DNA of 64,000 bases from the NCBI GenBank assembly GCA_019454045.1, contig SKCR01025345.1:372001-436000 (forward strand), read 5' to 3'. Both the position numbers and the translations under genes were made by a program. This stretch comes from Zanthoxylum bungeanum (Eukaryota > Streptophyta > Magnoliopsida > Sapindales > Rutaceae). Positions 45,726-57,744 of the stretch are shown here, piece by piece; the stretch's first letter is position 1, and every line of letters starts with the position of its first letter. The notes under the pieces are model-generated. The model saw nothing but the letters and a program-made list of their open reading frames with translations. It did not search any database and was not told the DNA's origin.

Positions 45726-45727
45726 TT

Positions 45728-45759
<32 letters not shown>

Positions 45760-45772
45760 ATATATATATATT
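45726..45772. repeat. (TA)n microsatellite in F2
   Basis: Alternating TA with one interruption. The intact F LTR (60838-63050) has an (AT)n tract at the equivalent place, 62150-62188. Confidence 0.9.
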
Positions 45773-45923
45773 TTATTGAGTTATTGAAGACATGAGAAAT
45801 ATAAATCTGTGATTGTTGAGATGAGATTGATGGATTGAATGTGAGATTTGATTGTATTGGATGATGAGTGTTATTATATTATGCTGCCAAATTTTGTATA
45901 ATAGTGGTCAGAGATGAGATGAG

Positions 45924-48328
45924 TGTAGGGGTTGGTGCTCAGAGCGCCAATTCCCGGTTGTATTTTGTTAAATACTTCTGTAAAACGTTATTATCAATAA
46001 TAATATATGCAGTTTCTATAATATAATCTAATCTTTTATATGGTAAAGACGTAATGACCCTAGAATGATTAGTCATGATACAGTTGCAAAAGCGTCGCAA
46101 CGGACATTGAGTCGTATCATGACGTTGTCATTCTCAGACAGTTCCTGGTCAAGGTTTACACTACTTGGTCAGTATAGTAAACCCGTTGAGACCGGTACAT
46201 GTCGTATACTGGAATATATGATTCCAATGGTTTCTCAATGAACCATAAGTCTTGGAGACTAGTATAGACGTGTAGGTGTTTATAGCGGATAAACACTGAA
46301 CGACTCACCGAAGATTCTTAATGGATGGTACACCAGCGTCAATAAGAATCTTCTTGGGTTGAGTAGCACTTGTGATTCTTAGACTTGAGATGCCATTGTG
46401 GGCACATGAGACATCTTCTACACTTAGACGGCAGTCACGTCACCGATCTATTTAGATCAGACCTCCGCCTGTTCGTTGGGTGTAGATAGATCCTCAGGGT
46501 GTCCTATGTGTATCAAGATAGGATCCGTCAGTTCTGTGTACCAGAGCATAGGTAGTCCATATGATTAGCAATCAGATAAAACCATGGGCCCGTGGTAAAG
46601 TTTAGAAGCTAGTTCTAAACATTCTTTTTGAGATTGCTAATGGAAAAGTCGACTGGATAATCCCCATAGAGATTTGACGTTTACATCTGTATCTCTGGGA
46701 TTTATCCGGATACCTGTGACGGAGGGATTATACATCTGCCATGACCTCGACCTGTATGGTTCAACGAGATTATCCGTGATCGTCATAATCTACGGGTGGA
46801 TAGATTATGGACACGAAATTTGATTTCGTGACGGAAATACCTGAACCTAGAGAGTCTCAATAATGAAACATACTCGTAGAGCACTAGAGCAACATTAAAT
46901 AAATAATATTGATTATTTGTAAAGTCGTTTAAAGGTTAAACGCAAGATACGTGCAAAAAAGGACCCGATAGTCATTTACGTAATTATTGTGTATTTACAT
47001 TTAATACTTGATTAATTTAAATACACATTAATTAATAGTCAAAATGAGTTATTTGACTTTTATCCTAAATGAATATATGTTTTTAATATTTAATGTAAAT
47101 ATTATACATATATTTAATATATTTGTATTTGATTAATTAATTAATTGTTAAATGATTAAATTAATTAAAATATAAATATTTAATGTTAGGATATTTGATT
47201 TGTAATGATTAAAGTTGCTTAATTAAAGTAAATAAATATCTATAAAGTAGTTTTAGATATTTAATTTACTTTAACCAAATTAATTGTCAAATGAAATTGA
47301 AATTTATTCTTGTTGCATTTGGTATATCATTTTCGGCCAAGGCATATTCCAACAAGTATAAATTTTTTTCATTTCATTTTAATTTGATAACCTAATACAC
47401 ATTTCACAAAAGTAAAACTCCATTGAAGAAAGCTTGAAGAACTTTGAGAAAGAAAGAAAAATCCAAGAAAGCTTGATTTTAGTAAGTTTTCTCCAACTTA
47501 CTATTAGTAGGGAAATTGTTCCTTAGGATCTAGGCTTTCATATTTGATATCCTAAGGTTATTTCTTTCTTTGTTCTTTGTGGTTTTTGTTGATGGAAAAC
47601 TTTGGTGAAATTGTAAAGCATGTATGATGAAGAAAGGATATGACTATTGTAGTTATATGTAATCTTTTAAGGTTTATGAAACCATGTTGCTATTCTAGAG
47701 TTGTTGACCCACTCTTAAATGACCTAGATTTGATCTTGAGTTGTTTCATTGTGTTGAGACTTGAATTGGATGTAAGATTGATGATTGAAGTAATTGATTT
47801 GGTGTATTAAGTCCAATTTGTCCAATTTGTTGAAATTGAGAAATTAGGGTTTATAACCAATTCTGAATTTGGGGCTTTTGAGATATGTTGAGCATTTGGG
47901 TGTGTATATGATGCATGCAAAGTTTCATGTTGATTGGATTTCATTTAGATGAGTTTTGAGACATGAAATGACCAAATGGTCATTAAGCCCTCCAAATGAG
48001 GCTCACGGCATTTGGATGCCAATTTGGGGATTTTGTGTCTTTTGGTGTTTTGATGTTTTGAACATGCTAAGTTCATCTTAGAAATGATTTAGAATCATTC
48101 AAAATTGATTGGATCAATTCGGACTAAAATGGACAAAATACCATATAAGGGTAATTTGGTAATTTCACTTGAATTTGATTCATTTGAAATTTTATTTCAT
48201 TATTTGATTATTGGGTAATTAAATAAATGTGTTTATTTATTTAATCCAAGAAAAAGTTTTGAAATCTGAAAATCGGATTTTCACCGCTTCCGCTGCGTTA
48301 CCGGATTCACCCGTATAAAACCCCTTCA
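45924..48328 (+). mobile_element. Element D: solo LTR of the C copia family
   Basis: 2,405 bases, TGTAGGGGTTGG ... CCCCTTCA, aligned end to end with the LTRs of C, flanked by a perfect duplication atgag (45919-45923, 48329-48333). No interior is present, so it arose by LTR-LTR recombination. It sits in F2. Confidence 0.93.
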
Positions 48329-49012
48329 ATGAGCTGAGCTGAGATGAGATGAGCTGAGATGTGATGAGAGAGCTCATAAGAGGCTATGCGATGTTATGCA
48401 TAATTAGAGGTGGAGAGTGTTTCAGTTCTCACTTACACATTTATGCGTGATGATATGGTGGGAAACCTTGAGAGTTATGATGAGGTACTCTCCCATTGGT
48501 TTCAATCTATTATTATACCAGACCCGGATTAGCAACCATGTTTGATGGATGTTTGTATTGTTGTGAAAATGGTTGCTTGAGATGATGCTTATTATAATAT
48601 ATGTTATTTTCAAATATTATTACATATATATACATACATATCCATATTTTATTGGTGAGGTCATGTTGAGAGTATGAATGCTTTACTTACCGAGTTCTTT
48701 AAGCTCACCCTTATCCCAAACATCCTAGTAGTTCGTCAACACAATAGTAGCAGTACCCGGATTTGATCCACGTGCCACAATGGCTTTTCGGGTTTATCCA
48801 GATATTTAAGATATTATTTTCATGTTCTTAAAATTTGTGTTGTAAACTTTAATATTGAAGGCTTTATTCAGAGATTTGCTAAATTGTAATTTAAGAAGCA
48901 TTAATTTATTTGCATATATGTTTGAATTGTGTGACATGTAGGATGCTCAAACTAATGAAGTCCACGAACCCCTTTCTAGAGTTGGGCTCATTTTAGGGAG
49001 AGGGTTGTGACA

Positions 49013-49487
49013 TTATTAATCATAAATATAAGGCTACAAGCATAGTTAAGCCTATATTTTTTTTTTTATGTTTACTTGTAGGGGAAATATTAGTAATCTC
49101 AATCATGAGCCCTAACTTTATCCAAAGTTTTATCATCTTATCCTCGCTTGCTAGTTTCCTTCGCACATTTTCTTGACCCAAATATGTCTTTAGGCCAGTA
49201 AGTTATCTTTATTTAGGGTTCTTGAACAATAAAGATTAATTCCGAGGACCAAAATTGGATCTTTATTGATGAATTCTTCAATAATAAGTAAAATTCAAAG
49301 AATGGAAGAGATGGGAAGAGTGAACCTTGGCCTTTAAAGATTGGACCCTTAAAGACAAGATTAAAATCTTTCTAAAATGGACTCTAGAAATCGATGAATA
49401 AATCAAAATAAAAGATCGATTTTGACATGAAATGGATATATATATATATATATCTCTAATTTATATTTATGAAATGATCAAATAGTA
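49013..49487. other. Unassigned intergenic sequence
   Basis: No open frame, family motif or repeat is recognised except a short (AT)n at 49439-49453. Confidence 0.5.
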
Positions 49488-49596
49488 TTGAGGATTGGGA
49501 AAGACGCACCTCTAGTGTACCAGTTTTTGTGTCCACGGTAAATACTGAGTAGTCAAGTGCGGAGAAGATAATTATTAAAAGCATCTAAGTAGTAAG
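49488..49596 (+). pseudogene. Plastid 23S rRNA 3' region, nuclear copy, left part
   Basis: Reads GGGAAAGACGCACCTCTAGT, GTGTACCAGTTT, CCACGGTAAA, CAAGTGCGGAG and AAGCATCTAAGTAGTAAG, the conserved 3' end of plastid large-subunit rRNA with mainly C-to-T or G-to-A changes. It continues at 51828 after solo LTR H. This is a nuclear plastid insertion, not a working gene. Confidence 0.87.
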
Positions 49597-51822
49597 TGTT
49601 AGAGTTGGTACTCGGCGTGCCGATTTCTTATGTATTTCCTTGTAAATACGTGTATGAACAATATTTTATTGTGAATAAAATTTACAGTTTCGTCAATATA
49701 TTTTCTTTAAAATGGTAAAAGTGTAATAGACCTAGGAATGATTTAGTTATAACGTAATTGTAAAAACGTCGTAATTGACATTGAGAAATGTTATAACAAT
49801 ATCATTCTTAAACTGTTCCTGGTCAAGGTTTACATTATTGATCCGAAAGTTAACTCGGGAGATTGGTACATGTCAAATATAAGAATATTAGATTCTGTTG
49901 GTTTATCTCAATGAGTTGCGAGTCTAGGGAGACTCGAATAGATATGTAGGTGTTCATAATAGATGAGCACTTAATGAATCACAGAAGATTCCTAATAGAT
50001 GGTACGCTTACGTCAATAGGAATCTTCTCGAGTTGAGTAGCATAGTGGTCCTTCGACTTGTGATATCACGGTGGATATATAAGTTATCCTCCACACTTTG
50101 ATGACAGTCACGTCTTTGACATTTTTAGGTTAGATCTTCGCCTGTTCATTGGGTGTGGATTGATGCTCATGATATTCAGTGATGTGTCCAGAGAGGATTC
50201 ATTAGTTCTGCGTGCAGGATTTAGGTATCCACTTCATGAGATTACGATTTATCAAATCCATGGCCATGGTACACTCGAAAATTAGTTCTAAGTGTTATTG
50301 AGAAATCGTGAATCTATACGTTGACGGGATTATACTTTATGAGATTTGACGATTATATCTATGTCTCTGGTATTTATCCGGATACCTATGACAGAAGGAT
50401 TATACATATGCGAAGATCTCAACTGTATGGTTCAACAAGAATATCCATGGTCGTCATAATTTATGAGTGGGTAAATTATGGACACGGGATTGGATTCCGT
50501 GAGGAATATACCTGAACTTAGAGAGTCTCGCATAATCAAAAATACTCATAGAGCACCATGGTGACTTAAAATGAATAATATTGATTATTCGAAAATCATT
50601 TAACGGTTAAACGAAAAATTACATATGCGGGTCATTCGGTAATTTCCTAAATTAATATGTATGTGTATTAGATACATAGTTTGATTAGATACGTATTAAT
50701 TAATTATCGAATGAATTTGGAACATATGTTCATCATGTATGTATTTTAACATTTAGTGTAAATGTTGAAATACATTATACATTTAATTAAATGAATTAAT
50801 TAATTAAAATATTAATTAATTTATTTATTAGGAATTTATAAGTATATTATTCACATGTATAAGACATGTGTTGTATGCTTTAAATTGTGACATGTGGACT
50901 TGTTGGAAAATTTAGTGGAATGAGATATTTGTTTTGATTTATCAAATTGTTTTATTAAATTTAAAAAAAAAATTGATTTTCTCTCTCCCACTATAAGCCT
51001 AATTATTGGCCAACAAAGGAAATGGGGTACTATTCCCATTTCTTTAACAACAACAACTAGAGAGAAAAACCTAAAAGAGAGAAAAATTTGTGAGATCAAA
51101 ATCAAGCAAAAGCTTAAAGATTATTGAAGTTTACGGTAAGTTTATTAATCTTTTAGCTAGGAAAGTGTTTCCTTTGCAATTTTGGTAATACATGTGATGT
51201 ATATTATTTTTCCTTCTCTTGAATATGAGTTTTTTGTTTGTTGGATGCTTATTGGGAAGATTAAATACACGTGTGATAATACTTTGGGCTTAATAATTGT
51301 TATTAGAGTTCAATTTGATCTAGGAAATAAAAGTTGTCATTCTAGAGTTTCTATACCACTTTATAGAATCCTAGAATTATTCTTGAGTGTTTTTGAATGT
51401 GGCGAGACTTTAAGAATGTTGGATTGATTACTCTAATGCTAGATTGAAAGCCAATTTAGGTGGAAATTTGGTTAATTTGATTAATTACAATTTTTAGGGT
51501 TTATGCCCATCCCAAATTGGGGCTTTTCATTCTATGAAATAATTGGGTACATTATATGTATATTAATAATTTTGGTAGTGTTTTGGAAATACTTAATTGT
51601 GTAATTGACACTTTTGGACTAAAATGAATAAAATGCAAAAAGTTTGCTAAATTGGTAATTTTCGGTCATAAGGGTATTTTGGGTAAATCCAAATTTGATT
51701 TGGGATTAAATATTAAAATAAATAATTTATTTTAATAGTCCAAAGAAAAATTTTTAAAATTCGAAAAATCTGATTTTTCACGTTCTGTTGCGCGACCCGG
51801 TAAAACCGTGAAAACGACAACA
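49597..51822 (+). mobile_element. Element H: diverged solo LTR related to the C family
   Basis: TGTTAGAGTTGG ... CGACAACA, 2,226 bases, flanked by a perfect duplication gtaag (49592-49596, 51823-51827). Blocks such as GTTCCTGGTCAAGGTTTACA and TTATCCGGATACCT match the C and D LTRs, but overall it is much more diverged. It split the plastid rRNA copy. Confidence 0.88.
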
Positions 51823-51827
51823 GTAAG

Positions 51828-51955
51828 TTCACCCCAAGATGAGTGCTCTCCTATTCCGACTTCCCCAGAGCCTCCGGTAGCACATCCGAGATAGCTACGG
51901 GTACTCTGCCCTTGCAGGGATGGAACGACATAAGTTTTGAAAATTTAAGAGAAAT
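51828..51955 (+). pseudogene. Plastid 23S rRNA end and 23S-4.5S spacer, nuclear copy, right part
   Basis: TTCACCCCAAGATGAGTGCT, CCTATTCCGACTTCCCC, GCCTCCGGTAGCACA and AATTTAAGAGAA match the plastid rrn23 end and the spacer up to where 4.5S rRNA should start. There the match stops. Confidence 0.85.
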
Positions 51956-52140
51956 TTTGAAAATTGGCTATTTTGATCACCAAGAATGATTTCGCTCCTA
52001 GAGAATTGACGAAAGGGGGAATCTTTATGATTGAACCTTGTCGTTTGCCTGTAAAAAAAATGATGAACAATTTTTTATATATCAAATCGTAGGTATTTCA
52101 TTGGTTCATAAGAATAAGCGCAAAATCACTAAAAGATACA
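51956..52140 (+). pseudogene. Possible plastid ycf1 fragment
   Basis: A short frame reads TKNDFAPRELTKGGIFMIEP, then CRLPVKKN and, after a shift at an A-run, GISLVHKNKRK. This resembles plastid ycf1 from memory. In plastid genomes ycf1 lies a few genes from rrn23 in the inverted repeat, so a joined or deleted plastid segment is plausible. Confidence 0.4.
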
Positions 52141-52702
52141 AGCTATGTTGATAATTTTTTTTGATTAATATAACAATGACAGAAAATAACAATGGCTGGA
52201 GTTGGTACTACGAATAAAGAGAGAGTAGTTTGCGCGTGCGGATGCTGTTGATCGTGTGCGCCCGTGTGCATGCTGCGTGTTGGGCTTGGGGTTGCGGGAA
52301 TGGGCGCGAGGATACACGGAGCTCTGCTTCGGCTTGCACGCTGGGGACCAGCTGTGTGTGCGTTCATGTTATGTGCGCGTGTGTTACCGGGCTGTTTTGG
52401 CCACGCTTGACCTCACTTATGCTCGTGTCTAGCCCGTGAATAGGCAAATTGTTGCCGCAATTTTCAAGGGATCTAACAAAAAGCCAATAACGCACAGACA
52501 GGAGTGGTCATACAGACCATTTTTTTTTTTTTAAAGATAATTATGTCCAGATGGAATACATTTATGTTACAGTAGTCTAATGTATAATTGTCCAAAAAAT
52601 GAATATGTGTGACTATAAAAAATGATATGTACGACTATTTCTGTAAACATAGAGGTCTATGTACATGTACATGTTTAAGCAATTTTAGGGGTCTGGACTT
52701 TG
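52141..52702. other. Intergenic, with a GC-rich patch
   Basis: 52220-52440 is richer in G and C than its surroundings and has many GTGCGCGTG-like runs. Open frames on both strands there have no recognisable domain. Nothing else is seen. Confidence 0.45.
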
Positions 52703-52710
52703 GTCGCTGC

Positions 52711-53062
52711 TAGGAGTAACTGGCCGGCCTAGCCCGTGCCCAATTGGGCTCGGCAAGGCCGGGTTTTTTAAAAAAATAAAAATTTATTCTTTAAAATAAA
52801 ATAACTATTATTTTTTTAATTTTTAATATTTAAAAATGAAAAGAAAGTAAGGATGTTAATGTTTTTTTCATTGGATTTTAAGAATGTAATTATAAATATA
52901 TATATTTAGAATTAAAATATTATTTTATATAATTAAAAAAATATATTTTTAATAATAAAAACATGGCCCGACCTAATTCTTGAGTTTTTTCCCAGTCCTG
53001 AGCCCTAAAATTTTACTTACTGAATCTGGCCGGATCAGACTTGGGCTTTTCTGCCGCACTTA
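52711..53062. mobile_element. hAT-like MITE
   Basis: 352 bases between gtcgctgc (52703-52710) and gttgctgc (53063-53070), an 8-base duplication with one mismatch as made by hAT transposases. The left end TAGGAGTAACTGGCC and the right end, reversed, TAAGTGCGGCAGA fit a decayed TAGGGGTGGCA type terminus. Interior GGCC/GGGCTCGG blocks near both ends and an AT-rich centre, no coding. Confidence 0.68.
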
Positions 53063-53070
53063 GTTGCTGC

Positions 53071-53625
53071 TAATTTTGGATATATAGTGTTATATAGTTC
53101 TTTGAATTTAAGATTTTACCCCTTAGGATGGATGCCCTTAATCATCAGCAACATCAAGTCATTTCGATTTCTCATTTGAAGAATGTCTCGTTGAGTTTTG
53201 AGTAGCCTAATGGAAATGGAATCAAGAACCAGCTTTATTGAATTAATTATTTTTTCTTAATTCGAAATTCTAGTAATTAGAATAAGCTAGATTCTTAGAT
53301 TTGCAATAATATACGACTTCTCACTTCATATAAGATGTAAAAAGAAAGTAAAAATATATCTACAAACTCTTGTACAAAGTCTTTTTCGATATTGATGTGG
53401 CATATCATGACTGATTGAATGGTTTACATCACGTTGTTCATTTCATTTAATTTTATTATTTTATAATTACTAATTAATACTCTGCATATCCAGCTAGTAG
53501 TAGGTTCCTCCTTGCGAACATAGCTGGGAAAATTCAACTTTGTCAATTTCATAGTAGAATTATCCAGTTTTTGCAACATTTCCTCCATTTATTTTCTCAC
53601 TTTTTCCTCCATTTGTTGCTTTAGC
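53071..53625. other. Intergenic
   Basis: No coding frame or repeat is recognised. Confidence 0.5.
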
Positions 53626-53639
53626 ATCTCTTGTCCAGC

Positions 53640-53823
53640 GTCCTAAAGGGATGTGATTTGATGGTGTAGGGTTTAGGATCTCATCTTGAGATCCTAGGTT
53701 CGAATTTAAGGAATGTGTTTCTTGTATGAGCTTGAAACAATCAGAGATTTTACCTGCTTCACTTAAACCTGAAAGGGATGATTTGGCGGTTGAATTTCCA
53801 ACAATTTAAAAAAAAAAAAAAAA
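53640..53823 (+). mobile_element. tRNA-derived SINE
   Basis: 184 bases flanked by perfect 14-base duplications ATCTCTTGTCCAGC (53626-53639 and 53824-53837). The 5' part has a tRNA-like layout with a box A-like TGATTTGATGGT (about 53654) and a box B-like GGTTCGAATTT (53698), and it ends in a run of A. This is the structure of a Pol III transcribed SINE moved by LINE enzymes. The intact duplications suggest a fairly recent insertion. Confidence 0.88.
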
Positions 53824-53837
53824 ATCTCTTGTCCAGC

Positions 53838-55120
53838 TCCTGCCTGAGAACTTTTAGCTACTTCACTCTCTAATCATTTTAGGACTTTAGGACACTTGAA
53901 TACCAAGTTGGTACGTGCCTTGATGATAGAGCATGTAACAAGTTTTTGGACAGATATAGGACTTTAGGACACTTGAATGGGTCTTTGGTCTCTTAAATTT
54001 ATAGATTTCAAGGAGCTCTAGCCCCCGAAGTCAACGTTACTTGAGATGAAATTCGTTGATCATTTTATGCTCATAATCCTAATGAAATTGAATGAACAAA
54101 AGATAACATCTCATCTCCTAATCCTTACTCTAAAAGATGTAGATAATTAATTAGGATAACATGCCTATTCCCATGACATCTTAATATTTTTGTGAAGAAC
54201 GACCACTTATTATCTTAACAAGTAAAAGATGGCTTGGCGCACTAAGTTTTCCGCATTGTGGATTCTGAAAACGATTCAATATATATACAATCTTAGTTTT
54301 GCTTTTCTGTAAAGAAGATAACTATTTCATCTCATCATCTTATGCACACTTATCAGGTGTAAAGAAAATAAATTTCACTATTATTGATTCATGAACACAT
54401 CACTATATAAGTAATCAATTTATACCATTGTTAAAACTTAATTTAGGAAATGATAATTATGGTTATGGAATTTGATCGACAATCAATATTTATCTTGTTT
54501 GACTATAAATTGAATTGATTGGAGCAGTGGCTCTTTCAAAGTGAGAGACGAATCAATTACTTCACAATCAACTACATAATGCTTCAGAATAAATATTATT
54601 TTTCTTGGTGACTAACCATTGCCATTTCCATCGTTGGGGTCATTTTGTTCGTTCTTGTCCTACTGTAAGTCTGTAATTCTTTCTCCTATTGTAAGTATAA
54701 ACTACTGAAATTGATTTACCACTCTGTGGTGGCGACTGAAATAAAGAAGTTGTTTGACAAATTTTCTCTTCACAGAATAATGATCCTTGTATATCATAGT
54801 AGGTGGTGGAGGTTTTTTTTAGATAGTCAGGGACAATACTTTATTGCCCTCAATTTACTTGGTTTGTAGCCTTAAAATCTCTCTGTCTTGTTATTAAAAT
54901 TCATCCATTCATTATGCAATTTCAAAGAAGGCTGTAGCCTTTTATTTTGTCTGTGTTGACTTCTATAGAGGCTAGGGGCTTGACTGAATTATTTTCAAAC
55001 AGTTTTCTTTGATTGGCAACTCGAATTCGAATTTTTTTTTTTTTAATTTAAAAAAATTATTTATGTGTTGGCTATATGCTTTACTTTCAACATCATAGAG
55101 GCTTTTGCTGGAGATAGACA
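53838..55120. other. Intergenic
   Basis: No gene or family motif is recognised on either strand. Confidence 0.5.
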
Positions 55121-55124
55121 TGCA

Positions 55125-55163
55125 CACGGTTTGGTTACGGTTTCAAACCGTAACCGAACCGTG
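55125..55163. repeat. Near-perfect hairpin (CGGTTTGGTTACGG type)
   Basis: Arms 55125-55143 and 55145-55163, 19 bases each, pair with one mismatch and a one-base loop. Followed by further CGGTTTGATT-like copies. The motif CACACGGTTCGGTTACGG is common at one end of plant hAT-type MITEs. TAGACATGCACACGG at 55115 may be that end, but no partner end was found. Confidence 0.6.
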
Positions 55164-55206
55164 TTGAACCACAACCGTATGATTCGGTTTGATTTAAGAT
55201 TGGAAC

Positions 55207-55207
<1 letters not shown>

Positions 55208-55267
<60 letters not shown>
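55208..55267. repeat. (ATT)n microsatellite
   Basis: About 19-20 uninterrupted ATT units. Confidence 0.97.
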
Positions 55268-55584
55268 AAGTAATGTAAAATTAGAAAATGTAAAATTAAT
55301 GTATTTATTGTTTTGGAAAAAAGAACTTGTACTTAATTAAGTTGCTTACGTATCATCTTAGGGTGTAGAGAAATTAAAGTTCACGTAGTTCTATTATATT
55401 TTATTTTTAATAATTTATCCCATTTATATTTTATTCATCCTCATCCGGGGTAGGGGGTCCGGTTAACCTTCGATATTAGTTGTGTTTGTGTTATCACACA
55501 ATTCTTCAAAAGTTTCCGAATGACTTTCTTGTTCACAATGATCTATCCTACACCAATCTTCAAGACACGTTGGAGCTTCTAATT

Positions 55585-56240
55585 TGTAATATCACATTAA
55601 TATCTATTTTCATTTTCTTCTCTTTAAACCTAACCCAACCCCACAATCACATTATCACAACATCATGTATTTATTTGTCTCTAAATTATCAAAATCAAAC
55701 AAAACAATCACCCACCCTTTACCCAACTAACCTGCAACCATTTCCATTATTAAACAACAACACCCTAATTTTTATTTGCATTTTGGAAGTGTTTTAGTTT
55801 GAATCCAATGAGAGGGTGAGGATAGTGTTTTGGTTATGAGTAAAGAGAGTATTGAGAACATTTACATGGAATTTTTAGAGAGAAAAACTGAAATCAATAG
55901 AGAGAGTGTGTGTGTGTTCAGAGAGAAAATTATTTTCACAAGCTTTGGATAGTCTCTCAAATAATAAATCGAAAGTTTAATCGGCCGATTCAGTGTGTGG
56001 ATACACTTCGAGGTAATCAGAGATGGTTCGCTTTCCGGATTGAGCTCACGGGAGGTATACATGCTATACTCATATATATACATGGTTTTATAGTGTAAAA
56101 GAAAATTTTAAAATCCTTCGTTAGTTTTTTCGGCACGGTTTTCTGTAGCCATGGGTAGGGAAACCGTTCCTCTATTTTCACTTATTACAATATAACTCGA
56201 TCTAAAACCTAACATCTAATAGTCTTGATGTCGATGAAGA
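55585..56240. mobile_element. F3: partial or diverged F-type LTR
   Basis: It begins TGTAATATCAC like F1 and F2 and matches F2 in GTGTTTTAG-TTGAATC, GAGAGGGTGAGGA and TTTTTAGAGAGAAAAA. A later block GATGTCGATGAAGATATCGATA matches F2's region near 45543. The GGTTGTGACA end is not found, so the right border is uncertain. Confidence 0.55.
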
Positions 56241-57740
56241 TATCGATATTCTCATCTGCTCATCTGTAATAACCACAAATAATATACCTGAGAAAAGTAA
56301 AGACAAAAGCAGAAATAAAATAGAACGATGCACATATATAAATTACATAATTAAGCATCATCGTAAATACATAGAATCTTCTCCCCATTTTTTTTCATTA
56401 AATGACAAGAGTTAAGAAAAATAAATATCAATTTACTGCACATAGAAAACCATGTAATAACAACAATAACATATGCAAAATTCTCCCACTCACTAATAAT
56501 ACATCTCAATTAGTAAAAAGAAATATACGGGAATAAGAACATGTAAAATATGAAGTATGCAAGATAAAAGAAATACTTGATCCAATGATATAAAATGAAA
56601 CGAAATGAAATGAAAGCATCCACACAATATGAAATTAAAAGCTTGATAAGAAATGACTCAAAGCATCATTACATTAATGTCCGGTTAATATTCAATTGTT
56701 TATGACATGGTATAATATAAAACATGTCTATTCATGCTCAATAATATACTCATGCATATGACTTAAACATCACAAACATAGCAAGTGCTTGCATGAATAA
56801 AAAATAAGTACACAAAAATTCAAAACTTAATATCTTATTTTATAAGCAGAATTAAGCTAAAGAAGTCATATCTCTTATAACACCAAGTACACAGAATAAT
56901 TGTTGAAAACCCATCGCCACTTGGACCTGAGAATAAGTAACATTGGTTGCATGTTATTATTTTCTCCCCCTAAGTATGAGCTCATGAATAAAAACTCTTT
57001 CGAATGAAGAATTTTTACTCTTATCTTTTAAATTTGGCACATTGGCTCTTTTGAATACTTTAATTGAAGTACTTGAGACTCATTTAAAATTTTATTTTCT
57101 TGAAGGAGATAACATAAGTTCATCTAATCAAAGATCACATTATTTAATGATCTTAGTATTATAGAGACTAGACTGCATATCCAATAACTCATACATGTGA
57201 TCAAGCCTCAAAATCAATAAAAATATGTATGTGAGATGCAAGCCTAAGATATACTAAGAGTTTTTATCATACATACTTAGGCATACAAACTATTAATGAA
57301 AAGAAGCATATCACACATGCATATTCAGATATCCTACTTACTAGGATAACGTGCTTTGAGCTTGGATATGCAATTTCAAGCCACTAACTCCTTTTTTGTA
57401 TATAAAAAAATGTAAAAGACATAATAATTTTTTTATTTTTAAGAATATGTGGAGTTGTATCCCGAATGTAGAAATAACAAAAAAATAAAAAAATCATGCA
57501 AAAATAACTAAGCTAAAGCACATAACATGCAAGGCAATAACACGAAAATGCATACAAGACATGCAAAATTAAAGAGCACACACAAATGCAACGTAGGAAG
57601 ATGAATGCACCATCTAAGACAAGACACACTAAGGTGCAGTCTCATCAATCCTTTCGAGATTGAAATATTCTGAAGTGATTAGGAAAGAAATTCTCACCCA
57701 AACTCTCATAGGAATCTCTTTCATTTGAGAATTTCTTGTC
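56241..57740. other. Non-coding, AT-rich; may belong to the minus-strand copia element
   Basis: No open frame or RT/IN motif is seen on either strand. It lies downstream of the copia gag at 57745-59440 and could be deleted or scrambled remainder of that element. Confidence 0.4.
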
Positions 57741-57744
57741 AGCA

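Larger units (their letters stand above)
37008..49012. mobile_element. F2: solo LTR split by elements G and D
   Basis: It begins TGTAATATCTC (37008) and ends GGGTTGTGACA (49012), flanked by ttatc and ttatt (4 of 5). With G (37120-44660) and D (45924-48328) taken out, about 2.05 kb remain, colinear with the intact solo LTR at 60838-63050: a leader with GAGAGAAA runs, CTCTCGACGAGACGAA, a (TA)n block and GGTTGTGACA at the end. No internal retroelement region adjoins it. The family (gypsy or other) is not assigned. Confidence 0.85.

Noticed and set aside
52143..52439. GC-rich overlapping frames on both strands
   Set aside because: Short, without a known domain, and both strands are open only because of base composition.
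53654..53710. Possible tRNA gene
   Set aside because: Box A and box B-like sequences are present but no cloverleaf with acceptor stem forms, and the A tail with 14-base flanking copies shows a SINE.
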